Assembly: GCA_910586215.1 (NCBI GenBank)
Contig: CAJUGH010000032.1
Span: forward strand, 1-47,084
Reading direction: 5' to 3'
DNA length: 47,084 nt
Source: an uncultured Acetatifactor sp.
GTDB lineage: Bacteria; Bacillota; Clostridia; Lachnospirales; Lachnospiraceae
Of this stretch, positions 1 through 8,111 are shown piece by piece; position 1 is the stretch's first letter, and each line of letters opens with the position of its first letter. Both the position numbers and the translations under genes were made by a program. The notes below the pieces were generated by a model, which was given only the letters and a program-made list of their open reading frames with translations, did not search any database and had not been told where the DNA came from.

Positions 1-5
1 ATATA

Positions 6-34
6 TTGATTTTATTTATATAGAGGTTTATACT
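6..34 (+). promoter_or_regulatory. Probable sigma-A promoter of purA
   Basis: TTGATT at 6-11 and TATACT at 29-34 are separated by 17 nt, in an AT-rich stretch that changes abruptly to a G-rich leader at about 50. A second TATACT overlaps at 34-39. The leader from about 41 to 161 is unusually G-rich and carries a short hairpin (CTGCC 130-134 with GGCAG 143-147) just before the ribosome site. No known riboswitch class could be assigned. Confidence 0.6.
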
Positions 35-161
35 ATACTAAATATATGATGCCGGGGTGAAAATCCAGTACAAAAGGGCCGGGAATAGACAGCCACAGGC
101 AGGGGGACTGGGGCTGGAAAATAGTGGATCTGCCGCGTAAGTGGCAGGGAATGGAGGAGAA

Positions 162-1451
162 ATGGTTAAGGCGATTGTAGGAGCCAACTGGGGGGACGAA
201 GGAAAGGGCAAGATCACGGATATGATGGCCCAGGAGGCAGATATTATCGTGCGTTTCCAGGGAGGGGCAAATGCGGGACACACCATTGTGAACAATTATG
301 GGAAATTTGCGTTGCATACGCTGCCTTCCGGTGTCTTTACGGAGCATGTAACCAGTGTAATCGGCAATGGAGTAGCGCTAAATATCCCGCTGTTGTTCCA
401 GGAGATCCAGTCCATTGTGGACAGGGGAGTACCCAGGCCCAGGATATTGGTGTCAGACCGGGCGCAGATCGTCATGCCCTATCATATCTTGTTTGACCAG
501 TATGAGGAGGAGAGGCTGGGAGGTAAGTCCTTCGGTTCCACCAAGTCAGGAATCGCGCCCTTCTATTCAGATAAATATGCCAAGATCGGGTTCCAGGTCA
601 GTGAACTGTTCGATGAGGAACTATTGTCGGAGAAGGTGGAGCGGGTCTGTCAGTTGAAGAATGTACTGTTGGAGCATCTCTACCACAAGCCCCAGATAGT
701 GCCTGGGGAACTGCTTGCCACTCTTCATGACTACCGGGATATGGTGGCCCCTTATGTGTGTGATGTGGCGGCTTTCCTGGATAGGGCACTGAAGGAAGAA
801 AAGACGGTGCTGCTGGAAGGCCAGCTTGGTACCTTGAAGGATCCGGATCACGGGATCTATCCCATGGTGACATCCTCCTCCACCCTGGCGGCTTACGGCG
901 CCATCGGTGCAGGACTGCCGCCCTATGAGATCAAGCAGATCGTCACTGTATGCAAAGCTTACTCTTCTGCAGTGGGAGCAGGGGCTTTCGTGTCCGAACT
1001 GTTCGGGGAGGAAGCCGAGGAACTGCGCCGCAGGGGCGGGGATGGCGGGGAGTATGGCGCTACCACCGGCAGGCCCCGGCGTGTGGGATGGTTCGACTGT
1101 GTGGCTTCCCGGTACGGCTGCCGTCTACAGGGTACTACGGATGTGGCCTTCACGGTGCTGGATGTGCTGGGGTACCTGGAGGAGATCCCGGTGTGCGTAG
1201 GCTATGAGATCCAGGGGGAAGTGACGAAGGAGTTCCCGGTGACGGCGAAGCTTCAGAAGGCAAAGCCTGTGTTTGAAGTACTACCCGGCTGGAAATGCGA
1301 GATCCGGGGCATCCGGAAATACGAGGATCTGCCTGAAAACTGTAGGAGATACATTGAATTCATTGAGGGGCAGATCGGATATCCCATTACCATGGTGAGC
1401 AACGGCCCTGGCAGGGAAGATATCATTTACAGGAAGAGTGCCCTGGGATGA
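162..1451 (+). CDS. purA: Adenylosuccinate synthetase
   Basis: The enzyme joins IMP and aspartate using GTP to give adenylosuccinate, the committed step of AMP synthesis, in the cytosol. The N-terminus has the family GTP-binding signature GANWGDEGKGK, followed by QGGANAGHT, which contains the catalytic His. The C-terminal half carries GATTGRPRRVGW and GTTDVAFTVLDVLGY, both family hallmarks. The 429-aa length is normal. The start is ATG 162 because GGAGGAGA at 153-160 precedes it; an in-frame GTG at 141 lacks such a site. The stop overlaps the next gene by 4 nt (ATGA), so the downstream LysR regulator is translationally coupled. No other purine gene is adjacent, although apt lies about 34 kb away. 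Confidence 0.97.
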   Translation: MVKAIVGANWGDEGKGKITDMMAQEADIIVRFQGGANAGHTIVNNYGKFALHTLPSGVFTEHVTSVIGNGVALNIPLLFQEIQSIVDRGVPRPRILVSDRAQIVMPYHILFDQYEEERLGGKSFGSTKSGIAPFYSDKYAKIGFQVSELFDEELLSEKVERVCQLKNVLLEHLYHKPQIVPGELLATLHDYRDMVAPYVCDVAAFLDRALKEEKTVLLEGQLGTLKDPDHGIYPMVTSSSTLAAYGAIGAGLPPYEIKQIVTVCKAYSSAVGAGAFVSELFGEEAEELRRRGGDGGEYGATTGRPRRVGWFDCVASRYGCRLQGTTDVAFTVLDVLGYLEEIPVCVGYEIQGEVTKEFPVTAKLQKAKPVFEVLPGWKCEIRGIRKYEDLPENCRRYIEFIEGQIGYPITMVSNGPGREDIIYRKSALG

Positions 1452-2338
1452 ACGGAATAACAGGGAACCTGGAATATTTTAAAGTCTTTTATTATGTGGC
1501 AAAATCCGGCAGCGTTACCAGGGCTGCCGGGGAACTGTCCATCTCCCAGCCTGCGGTGAGCCAGTCCTTGAAGCTCCTGGAGAAGGGCATAGGCGTTACT
1601 TTGTTTGAACGTTGTTCCAGGGGGATGAAGCTCACGGCGGAGGGCAGGGTGCTGTATGCCCATGTGGAAAAGGGGTATGAGCAGATTGTGCAGGGCGTGG
1701 AACAGGTGGTAAGGATGCAGAACCTGGAACTTGGGGAGGTGCGCATCGGAGCCAGTGACATGACCCTGCGTTTTTATCTGCTCCCTTTCCTGGAGACTTT
1801 TCACGAGAAATACCCTGGTATCAAGGTCATTGTCACCAACGCACCTACCCCCCAGACCCTGCAGCTATTGCGGGAGGGGAAGATTGATTTCGGTGTGGTG
1901 AGTACACCCTTTTCTTCCGGGGAGGATCTGCAGGCGGTTCCTGTGCGGGAGATCGAGGATGTGTTCGTGGCAGGACGCAAATTCATGGCTTACAAGAACA
2001 GGACGCTGGACTTCCAGGAACTGGAGAATCTGCCCATGATATTCCTGGAAGGCCATACCAGCACCAGAAGCTGTATGGATGCGTTCCTGGCAGAAAATGG
2101 TGTGGCATTGCAGCCGGAATTTGAACTGGCTACCAGCGACATGATTGTACAGTTTGCCCTGCGCAACCTGGGAGTGGGCTGTGTGGTGCGACAGTTTGCG
2201 GCAGAGTACCTGGAATCTGGCCTGCTCTTTGAACTGCGGTTCAACAAGATGATTCCCAGAAGGAATTTCTGTGTGGTACGCAGTGAGAGGTGGCAGCCGC
2301 CTATGGTGGCACAAAAACTGATGGAACTGATCCTGTAG
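1448..2338 (+). CDS. LysR-family transcriptional regulator
   Basis: This 296-aa protein begins with a LysR winged helix-turn-helix at about residues 5-65 (VTRAAGELSISQPAVSQSLK, then LFERCSRGMKLTAEG). An effector-binding domain of the periplasmic-binding fold follows at about residues 90-295. LysR proteins are tetrameric regulators that respond to small ligands. The start overlaps the purA stop by 4 nt, so it is almost certainly co-transcribed and translationally coupled with purA. This is unusual, because LysR genes are generally divergent from their targets. Ligand and targets are unknown; a purine-related ligand is only a guess from position. Confidence 0.93.
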   Translation: MNGITGNLEYFKVFYYVAKSGSVTRAAGELSISQPAVSQSLKLLEKGIGVTLFERCSRGMKLTAEGRVLYAHVEKGYEQIVQGVEQVVRMQNLELGEVRIGASDMTLRFYLLPFLETFHEKYPGIKVIVTNAPTPQTLQLLREGKIDFGVVSTPFSSGEDLQAVPVREIEDVFVAGRKFMAYKNRTLDFQELENLPMIFLEGHTSTRSCMDAFLAENGVALQPEFELATSDMIVQFALRNLGVGCVVRQFAAEYLESGLLFELRFNKMIPRRNFCVVRSERWQPPMVAQKLMELIL

Positions 2339-2419
2339 GTGGGGAAATGAAGTCAGGAGAACGGTTCGGACAGTGCAGTGGCCTGCCGGGGCTGTTGCAA
2401 TCTGGAGGAGATGGGAAGG

Positions 2420-3031
2420 ATGATACGGAATATTATATTTGACATTGGAAATGTACTGACAGATTTCCGCTGGAGGGAGTTTCTCGCAGACAAAGGCTTT
2501 GACCAGGAGATGATTGGACGGATTGCCAGGGCTTCTGTGATGGGACCTTACTGGGATGAACTGGACAGGGGAGAGTGGAGTGACGAGAAGCTTCTGGAGG
2601 CCTTTGTGAGCCTGGACCCGGAGATTGAGGAGGAACTGCGCAAGGCTTATGGAAATGTGACAGGTATGGTCACAAAGCGCGACTATGCCATTCCCTGGAT
2701 CCAGGAACTGAAGGCAGCAGGATACAGGGTGTATTATCTGTCCAATTTCTCCCACAGGGCGTATGAGGACTGCCAGGATGCCCTGGATTTCATCCCTTAT
2801 ATGGATGGAGGGATCCTGTCCTACCGGGACAAGGTGGTGAAGCCGGGAGAAGAGATCTACCGGCTGCTTCTGGACCGCTATGGGCTTGTGGCGCAGGAGT
2901 GTGTATTCCTGGATGATACGCCGGGGAATGTGGAGGCGGCCAGGGCCCTGGGCTTTCTGGGGATCTGTTTCCAGGATAAGGAACAGGCTTCCAGGGAACT
3001 GGCCAGGCTTACGGCCCCTGGGAAGAAGTAA
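2420..3031 (+). CDS. HAD-family hydrolase (subclass IA type)
   Basis: This is a cytosolic phosphatase-like protein of about 203 aa. Motif I is IIFDIGNVLTDF, with the nucleophile Asp and acid/base positions as D-x-G. Motif II is YYLSNFS. The motif III lysine is in DKVVKPGEEIY, and motif IV is VFLDDTPGNVEAA. The helical cap lies between motifs I and II, as in the YihX/alpha-D-glucose-1-phosphatase and haloacid dehalogenase groups. The start is set at ATG 2420, where the conserved fold begins and a GGAGG lies upstream; ATG 2411 or GTG 2378 would add residues of no recognisable homology. The substrate cannot be deduced. The 3' end overlaps the convergent minus-strand gene by 23 nt. Confidence 0.85.
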   Translation: MIRNIIFDIGNVLTDFRWREFLADKGFDQEMIGRIARASVMGPYWDELDRGEWSDEKLLEAFVSLDPEIEEELRKAYGNVTGMVTKRDYAIPWIQELKAAGYRVYYLSNFSHRAYEDCQDALDFIPYMDGGILSYRDKVVKPGEEIYRLLLDRYGLVAQECVFLDDTPGNVEAARALGFLGICFQDKEQASRELARLTAPGKK

Positions 3032-3347
3032 GGGAGGATGTCTGGTCTTCCGGTTCCTGGCTGACGGCAGGATCTGCCCTGTCCAGGGACTGGCTGGAGG
3101 ATACGCCAGCCATGGTGGATCTGCCGGTGAGCTTCCCATACATCCAGGTATAGACCCAGATGAGCAGCGGGACGGCGATGGTGGCAAAAAGGCAGACCCA
3201 GAACAGTCGCCCCGAGGCAGACTGGTCTAGGAAAGCCACCACCAATGTCACCAGGTATAATAGAACCAGCAGGACGACCCCGGCCAGGGCCACAATCTGC
3301 CTGGAAGTCTGCCTTGCCCGTTTCTGCTTCTTGGTTTCTTTGTCCAT
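3009..3347 (-). CDS. Small two-helix membrane protein, unknown function
   Basis: This 112-aa protein has a strongly basic N-terminus (MDKETKKQKRARQTSR), then two hydrophobic helices at about residues 18-40 and 48-70, and a polar Ser/Gln-rich tail. The basic start suggests the N-terminus is cytosolic with a short external loop. AAGGAGGG lies just upstream of the start on the minus strand, which supports this as a real gene. It runs convergently into the HAD gene and overlaps its last bases. I do not recognise a named family. Confidence 0.7.
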   Translation of the reverse strand: MDKETKKQKRARQTSRQIVALAGVVLLVLLYLVTLVVAFLDQSASGRLFWVCLFATIAVPLLIWVYTWMYGKLTGRSTMAGVSSSQSLDRADPAVSQEPEDQTSSLTSSQGP

Positions 3348-3386
3348 ATGCGGTATCCCTCCTTGGGTTTCTGGGTGTTTTCTCAG

Positions 3387-3392
3387 ATTGTA
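3387..3392 (-). promoter_or_regulatory. Possible extended -10 for the minus-strand membrane protein
   Basis: Read on the minus strand the sequence is TGATACAAT, an extended -10, about 40 nt upstream of the start at 3347. No convincing -35 was found, which is tolerated by extended -10 promoters. Confidence 0.35.
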
Positions 3393-3444
3393 TCACAATT
3401 CAGGGCAGATTGCTATCCGATCTTTTATAGCGGCGAATTCAGCA

Positions 3445-3473
3445 TTGTAATGTGGGGAATCATCCGTTATACT
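3445..3473 (+). promoter_or_regulatory. Probable promoter of the MATE transporter
   Basis: TTGTAA at 3445-3450 and TATACT at 3468-3473 are separated by 17 nt. Transcription would start near 3480, giving a leader of about 180 nt that contains the whole 14-bp tandem repeat array. Confidence 0.6.
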
Positions 3474-3512
3474 GTTCTTATAGGGAACCAGGCAGACGGG
3501 GTCCGGGAGAAG

Positions 3513-3622
3513 GAACCAGAGATAAGGAACCAGAGATAAAGAACCAGAGATAAAGAACCAGGAGGAAAGAACTAGGGATAAAGAATCAAGAGAAAAGAAC
3601 TAGGGATAAAGAATTAGGACAC
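3513..3622. repeat. 14-bp degenerate tandem repeat in MATE leader
   Basis: Seven full 14-bp units and a partial eighth run without gaps, with consensus GAACCAGAGATAAA. Units start at 3513, 3527, 3541, 3555, 3569, 3583, 3597 and 3611. Units 2 and 3 are identical, as are units 5 and 7 (GAACTAGGGATAAA). The array lies between the predicted promoter and the MATE start at 3662 and contains no gene. It is purine-rich on the transcribed sense strand, so copy number could change leader length or provide repeated binding sites. The rest of the interval 3474-3661 has nothing else recognisable except the ribosome site AGGAG at about 3650. Confidence 0.9.
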
Positions 3623-3661
3623 ATCTGAGGAGCAAGAGCCTGGAAGAATAGGAGTGATAAG

Positions 3662-5041
3662 ATGTTAGAGAAAGTGAAGAGCCTGTTTGGACAGGTTGAC
3701 ATGACCCAGGGCCGTCCCTGGGAGAAAATAGTGGCATTTACGGTACCTATGCTGATCGGCAACATTGCCCAGCAATTATACAATACTGTGGACAGCATTG
3801 TGGTGGGAAAGTATGAGGGGGACAATGCCCTGGCGGCGGTGGGCAGTGCAGGTCCGATTTTTAACCTGCTGCTGGTACTGTTCGTGGGAATCTCCATGGG
3901 TGCAGGTATCATGGTGTCCCAGTATTATGGCTCCAGGGACCGTGAAAACCTGTCCAGGACCATAGGCAGCACCATGACACTGACCGCCATTGCTTCTGTG
4001 GTGCTGATGATCGTAGGTACGGTAGCCATACGTCCGGCCCTGGAACTGTTAGATACCCCCGAGAGCATTATCGGCTGGTGTACCTCGTACCTGCTGATCC
4101 TGCTGTGGGGAATCGCGGGACTGGCCTATTATAATATTCTCTGCGGCATCCTGCGGGGGCTGGGGGATTCCCTGTCTGCCCTGGTGTACCTGCTGGTAGC
4201 CACCGCCATCAATATTGTGCTGGATGTGTGGTTCGTGGCAGGGCTTCACATGGGAGTATCGGGTGTGGCGCTGGCCACGGTGATCGCCCAGTTTGTATCT
4301 GCAGTGCTGTGTGTGCTGAAGCTGCGGAAGATGACAGATTTCTTCGACATGAAGGCCCAGTATCTGAAGCCGGACGGGAAGAATATGGGGACAGTGATCC
4401 GGCTGGGACTGCCTTCGGGTATCACCCAGGCCATCTTTTCCCTGGCTATGGTGGTAGTCCAGTCCCTGACCAACAGCTTTGGGGAGATGATTATTGCTGC
4501 CAACGTGATCATTATGAGAGTGGACGGCTTTGCCATGATGCCCAATTTCTCCTTTGGTACGGCCATGACCACCTATGCAGGACAAAATGTGGGTGCCAGG
4601 CAGTTCGACCGGGTGAAGCAGGGTGCCAGACAGGGAACACTGATTGCAGCGGGTACTTCCGCGGTGATTACAGGGTTGATTCTGCTCTTTGGTCCTTATC
4701 TGATGGGGATCTTCACCAATACCAGGGAACTTGCCCAGCTCAGTGCAGATATGATGAAGATCCTGGCCGTGGGGTATATCGCCATGGCTGTGACCCAGAG
4801 TCTGTCAGGGGTCATGCGGGGAACTGGTGACACGGTGACACCTATGTGGATCTCCCTGCTCACCACAGTGGGCATCCGGGTTCCCCTGGTCTATGGCCTG
4901 GTGTATCTGACCAGGACACCTGACCTGCCCCAGGGACGCTACGAGAGTCTGTGGATCTCGCTGCTGTGCGCCTGGGTGCTGGGGGCGGTGATCACGGGAA
5001 TCTTCTACAAGCTGGGACGGTGGAAGAAGAAAGCATTGTGA
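3662..5041 (+). CDS. MATE-family multidrug/cation antiporter
   Basis: This 459-aa integral membrane exporter of the MATE family pumps organic cations or drugs out of the cell using a Na+ or H+ gradient. About 12 hydrophobic segments are visible in two pseudo-symmetric halves. The N-terminal half opens with IVAFTVPMLIGNIAQQLYNTVDSIVVGKY, paraphrased here only by its key residues: the P-x-x-x-x-x-Q-x-x-Y-N-x-x-D pattern typical of the clostridial NorM/DinF-like branch. GISMGAGIMVSQYYG and later GVMRGTGDTVTPMW are further family blocks. ATG 3662 follows AGGAGTGATAAG. It is preceded by its own promoter and the tandem repeat leader. The substrate is unknown. Confidence 0.93.
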   Translation: MLEKVKSLFGQVDMTQGRPWEKIVAFTVPMLIGNIAQQLYNTVDSIVVGKYEGDNALAAVGSAGPIFNLLLVLFVGISMGAGIMVSQYYGSRDRENLSRTIGSTMTLTAIASVVLMIVGTVAIRPALELLDTPESIIGWCTSYLLILLWGIAGLAYYNILCGILRGLGDSLSALVYLLVATAINIVLDVWFVAGLHMGVSGVALATVIAQFVSAVLCVLKLRKMTDFFDMKAQYLKPDGKNMGTVIRLGLPSGITQAIFSLAMVVVQSLTNSFGEMIIAANVIIMRVDGFAMMPNFSFGTAMTTYAGQNVGARQFDRVKQGARQGTLIAAGTSAVITGLILLFGPYLMGIFTNTRELAQLSADMMKILAVGYIAMAVTQSLSGVMRGTGDTVTPMWISLLTTVGIRVPLVYGLVYLTRTPDLPQGRYESLWISLLCAWVLGAVITGIFYKLGRWKKKAL

Positions 5042-5169
5042 AGAAGAAAGAAAAGTAAAGAAGAAAAACTGTAAAGAAGAAAGAGTAGTAAAGAAGGGAC
5101 ATATCCATTAGGAATAAGTTATGGCAGGAGAGGAGGAAGCCGCAGGCATAGGCCCGGCTGAAGCGGAAG
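5042..5169 (+). other. Purine-rich spacer with short direct repeats
   Basis: GTAAAGAAG occurs three times at 5055, 5071 and 5088, spaced 16-17 nt in an A/G-only-like tract directly after the MATE stop. No terminator or clear promoter is visible, so the following gene cluster may be read through from the MATE promoter. A 27-codon reading frame starts at ATG 5121 and overlaps the next gene in another frame; it is not called as a gene. Confidence 0.5.
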
Positions 5170-6027
5170 ATGGGAAAGAGCAAGACTTACACGTACGATT
5201 ATGATGACTACGATAAGGGTAAAAACGCGGAGACAATGGTGGAGGATATCCTGTCGGATCCGGATTTTCCAGGCCTGGAGGAACTGGTCATCGGATGCTG
5301 GGGATGTCCGGCGCAGGAGGACTGCCAGGCCCTGTTGGACGGCTTTGTGGAACATGCGGACAGGTTCTGCCATATCACGAAGCTCTTTGTGGGCGACATG
5401 GATTTTGAGGACTGTGAGGTCTCCTGGATCATGCAGGGGGATTACAGCCGCCTCTGGCAGGCCATGCCCCAGCTGAAGAGCCTGACCATCAAGGGAAGCA
5501 TGGATCTGAACCTGGGGGAGATCTCCCATGAGAATCTGGAGTCCCTGACCATCATCTGTGGGGGCCTGGGTGCGGATGCGATTGCACAGATCCAGAGGGC
5601 CAGGCTGCCCCGCCTGCGGAAACTACTGCTCTATATCGGAGTGGAGGAATATGGCTTTGACGGAAATGGGGATACCATCCGGGAACTTCTGGCAGGGAGC
5701 GACTTCCCGAATCTGGATTACCTGGGAATCGTGGACAGTGAGATCCAGGATGAACTGACAGAGGTGGTGCTTTCCAGCAAGTACATCCACCAGATCGCTA
5801 CCCTGGACCTGTCCTGCGGAACGCTGACGGACAAGGGAGGACAGCTTCTGCTGGATAAGGTTCCCGGACTGCCCAATCTGGTGAAACTGGATGTACACTA
5901 TCATTACCTGTCTGATGACATGATGGCGGCACTGAAGAACCTGCCCCTGGAAGTGGATGTGTCTGAGCAGGAGCAGGCAGATGAGTGGAATGGGAAATTA
6001 TGGTACAATGCCATGCTGACAGAATGA
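5170..6027 (+). CDS. STM4015-family leucine-rich-repeat-like protein
   Basis: This 285-aa protein has repeated LRR-like strands, for example LEELVIGCW, LKSLTIKGSMDL, LESLTIICGGLG, LRKLLLYIGV, LDYLGIVDSEI, IATLDLSCGTLTDKG and LVKLDVHYHYLSDDMM. This suggests a curved scaffold for binding a protein or peptide. It lies directly upstream of, and overlaps by 4 nt (ATGA), an ATP-grasp gene of the STM4014 type. The following genes match STM4013, 4012 and 4011, so it is assigned to STM4015 by both sequence type and context. The ribosome site is weak (GCGGAAG). There is no signal peptide, so it is cytosolic. The function of this family is not established; the LRR may recognise the cluster's substrate (inference). 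Confidence 0.8.
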   Translation: MGKSKTYTYDYDDYDKGKNAETMVEDILSDPDFPGLEELVIGCWGCPAQEDCQALLDGFVEHADRFCHITKLFVGDMDFEDCEVSWIMQGDYSRLWQAMPQLKSLTIKGSMDLNLGEISHENLESLTIICGGLGADAIAQIQRARLPRLRKLLLYIGVEEYGFDGNGDTIRELLAGSDFPNLDYLGIVDSEIQDELTEVVLSSKYIHQIATLDLSCGTLTDKGGQLLLDKVPGLPNLVKLDVHYHYLSDDMMAALKNLPLEVDVSEQEQADEWNGKLWYNAMLTE

Positions 6028-7046
6028 GCAGGATCCTTCTGGTGGGCACGGAAGGGGGGAAACGGCAGGTCTATTTCAAGAAGGCCGCAGCCCTGGCAGA
6101 TGTGCCGGTGGATTTTCTGGACTGGAAGGATGTGCCAGGGCTGATAGGGCAGGAGTGGCAGAAGGAGGCCTTTAGACAGTATGTGGTCAAGATAGATCCA
6201 CCAGAATGGGAAAGCAGTCGTCTGGAGGAACTGGATGGGCTGGCAGGGCAGTACAGAAGGCAGCTATCCGGCTTAGGAGGCCTGACGGCGGGTGCCTTTC
6301 TGAACCATCCGGAGGATATTGCGGAACTGCTGGACAAACGCATATGCAAGGAGAGACTGATCCAGGAGCAGATTCCTGTGACACAACTGTTTCCAATGAC
6401 TTTTTCAGGGACGGAAGAGTTGCTTGATTTCCTTAGGGAAAAAGGAATCAGCCAGGTATTCGTAAAGCCGGTCCAGGGCTCCGGTGCGGCAGGAGTGGCA
6501 GCCCTGCGCTACGCAGACAGGACAGGAAGGCTGGTGCTCTATACCTGCGCAGCCCTGAAAGGGGGCGGGCTGTACAACACCAAGGGGATGTACCGGCTGG
6601 AGGGAAAAGAGGCAGCAGCTTTCCTGGACAGCCTCCTTGGACTGGAATGTGTGGTGGAGAGATGGCATCCGAAAGCATCCTTCCAGGGGTATTGCTATGA
6701 TCTTCGGGTGGTGGTACAGGGCGGCCAGGTGGATATGATCCTGCCCAGGCTATCTAAGGGTCCCATTACGAACCTGCATCTCAACAACCATGCCATGGCC
6801 TATGAGGACCTGCACCTATCCCCAAGGATCACAGAACAGATCCAGGAAGTCTGTCTCCGGGCGGCAGACTGCTATCCCAGGCTGCACAGCATCGGCATGG
6901 ATGTGCTCTTGGAAAAGGGGAGCCTGGCGCCACGCATCATCGAGATGAATGCCCAGGGGGATCTGCTGCACCGGGATGTCTATGGGGAGAATCAGATCTA
7001 TAGGCGGCAGGTTGCCATGATGCAGGAGATGCTGATAATGGAGTGA
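6024..7046 (+). CDS. STM4014-family ATP-grasp protein
   Basis: This 340-aa cytosolic protein has ATP-grasp features. VFVKPVQGSGAAGV is the ATP-binding lysine and glycine-rich loop. YDLRVVVQGGQVDMILPR follows, and the metal-binding end is GMDVLLEKG, then IIEMNAQGD. This layout resembles RimK/YheC-type ligases that join a carboxylate to an amine through an acyl phosphate. The start ATG 6024 overlaps the preceding stop, indicating translational coupling, so the in-frame ATG at 5985 is not used. In this five-gene neighbourhood it would be the ligase of the pathway. The substrate is unknown. Confidence 0.82.
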   Translation: MSRILLVGTEGGKRQVYFKKAAALADVPVDFLDWKDVPGLIGQEWQKEAFRQYVVKIDPPEWESSRLEELDGLAGQYRRQLSGLGGLTAGAFLNHPEDIAELLDKRICKERLIQEQIPVTQLFPMTFSGTEELLDFLREKGISQVFVKPVQGSGAAGVAALRYADRTGRLVLYTCAALKGGGLYNTKGMYRLEGKEAAAFLDSLLGLECVVERWHPKASFQGYCYDLRVVVQGGQVDMILPRLSKGPITNLHLNNHAMAYEDLHLSPRITEQIQEVCLRAADCYPRLHSIGMDVLLEKGSLAPRIIEMNAQGDLLHRDVYGENQIYRRQVAMMQEMLIME

Positions 7047-7144
7047 AGATTCCGTGGGATCGGTATATGCTGCTGAAGCGGGCACAGGGTATCGATATGG
7101 AAGGGATAGAATAAGTAAAAGGGTAGGAAAGGATATGGGGAAGC

Positions 7145-8002
7145 ATGAGTGAGGTACCTTTTGCAGCATTTAAGGCGAGCATGGAGGACAGGGTATGTTC
7201 TGTGGATATGGGAGAAGTTGTAGGGAAATGCGACATCCTGTTTGTGTGCCTGGATACCCTGCGGTATGATGCAGCCATCCTGGAGGAGCAGGCAGGGGGA
7301 ACGCCCGTCCTGAACCGGTACGGTGCCTGGGAGAAACGCCAGGCACCTGGTAATTTTACCTATCCCTCCCACCATGCTATTTTCGCCGGTTTTCTCCCTT
7401 CCAGGGATGAGGCCAGGAGCATTGCGGAGCAGGAGATGCTTTTCCTGCCGAAGAGTATGGGCATGGGCAGGAAGGCCCCGAAGGGTTCCTATGGTTTTGA
7501 TGCCCCTAACCTGGTCCAGGGGCTGCACCAGGACGGCTATGACACCTGGTGCGTAGGAGGGGTGGCTTTCTTCGACAAGCGGTCCCAGATGGGGAAGATA
7601 TTTCCTTCCTTTTTCGAGAAGAGTTACTGGAATCCTTCCTTTTCCTGTCCGATGAAGGACAGCACCAGGAACCAGGTGGACTTCATCTTGAAACGATTGG
7701 AGCAGAATACGGATCCCAGGAAGATTTTCCTATATGTGAATGTGTGTGCCATTCATTATCCCAATTATTTTTATCTGGAGGGAGAGGAAGCAAATGACAG
7801 CCTGGAGACCCACCGGGCGGCCCTGCGGTATGTGGATGGCCAGCTTGGACGGCTTTTCGACGGCTGGAAGGAGAAGCGGGGAGAGACCTTTGTGGTGTGC
7901 TTTTCCGATCATGGCACCTGCTATGGGGAGGACGGGTATGTGTTTCATGGGGTAAACCATCCGGTGGTAAATACAGTGCCGTACAAGCACTTTTTCCTAT
8001 AA
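7145..8002 (+). CDS. STM4013-family sulfatase-fold hydrolase
   Basis: This 285-aa protein has the alkaline phosphatase/sulfatase superfamily layout. An N-terminal metal-binding Asp lies in FVCLDTLRYDAA. A likely nucleophile region is GNFTYPSHHAIFAG, and the C-terminal metal site is CFSDHGTCYGEDGYVFHG with a further His in VNHPVV. There is no signal peptide, unlike secreted sulfatases, so it should act in the cytosol on a phosphate or sulfate ester made by its neighbours. The canonical sulfatase C/S-x-P-S-R formylglycine motif is not seen; Thr or Ser in FTYPS is the candidate nucleophile (inference). A 98-nt gap separates it from the ATP-grasp gene. Confidence 0.82.
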   Translation: MSEVPFAAFKASMEDRVCSVDMGEVVGKCDILFVCLDTLRYDAAILEEQAGGTPVLNRYGAWEKRQAPGNFTYPSHHAIFAGFLPSRDEARSIAEQEMLFLPKSMGMGRKAPKGSYGFDAPNLVQGLHQDGYDTWCVGGVAFFDKRSQMGKIFPSFFEKSYWNPSFSCPMKDSTRNQVDFILKRLEQNTDPRKIFLYVNVCAIHYPNYFYLEGEEANDSLETHRAALRYVDGQLGRLFDGWKEKRGETFVVCFSDHGTCYGEDGYVFHGVNHPVVNTVPYKHFFL

Positions 8003-8038
8003 AAGTTCAGCCAGTGGAAAGCGTACGGCTGAACTTTT
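8001..8038. terminator. Perfect 12-bp inverted repeat inside the STM401x operon
   Basis: AAAAGTTCAGCC (8001-8012) pairs perfectly with GGCTGAACTTTT (8027-8038) across a 14-nt loop, starting inside the stop codon of the STM4013 gene. The 3' arm ends in four T but no longer T-run follows. It could be a partial or bidirectional terminator, or a processing hairpin that separates the first three genes from the two radical SAM genes. Confidence 0.55.
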
Positions 8039-8111
8039 ACCACAAAAACGGATCTTTTGGAAAATAGCCTTAAAAGGAAAATGGGAAATGTTTACAGGAG
8101 AGGAGACGCCC

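Noticed and set aside
50..160. Cobalamin-riboswitch-like leader before purA (GGTGAAAATCC at about 55-66)
   Set aside because: One short match to a B12-riboswitch-like segment is present, but the B12 box and other conserved cores are missing. No other riboswitch class fitted, so only a G-rich leader is reported.
5121..5204. 27-codon frame (MAGEEEAAGIGPAEAEDG...) as a precursor peptide for the radical SAM cluster
   Set aside because: It overlaps the LRR-like gene in another frame, has only a weak AGGA upstream and lacks Cys or a clear core; probably chance.
7067..7114. 15-codon frame between the ATP-grasp and sulfatase-fold genes as a precursor peptide
   Set aside because: Too short, without a convincing ribosome site or core-like residues.
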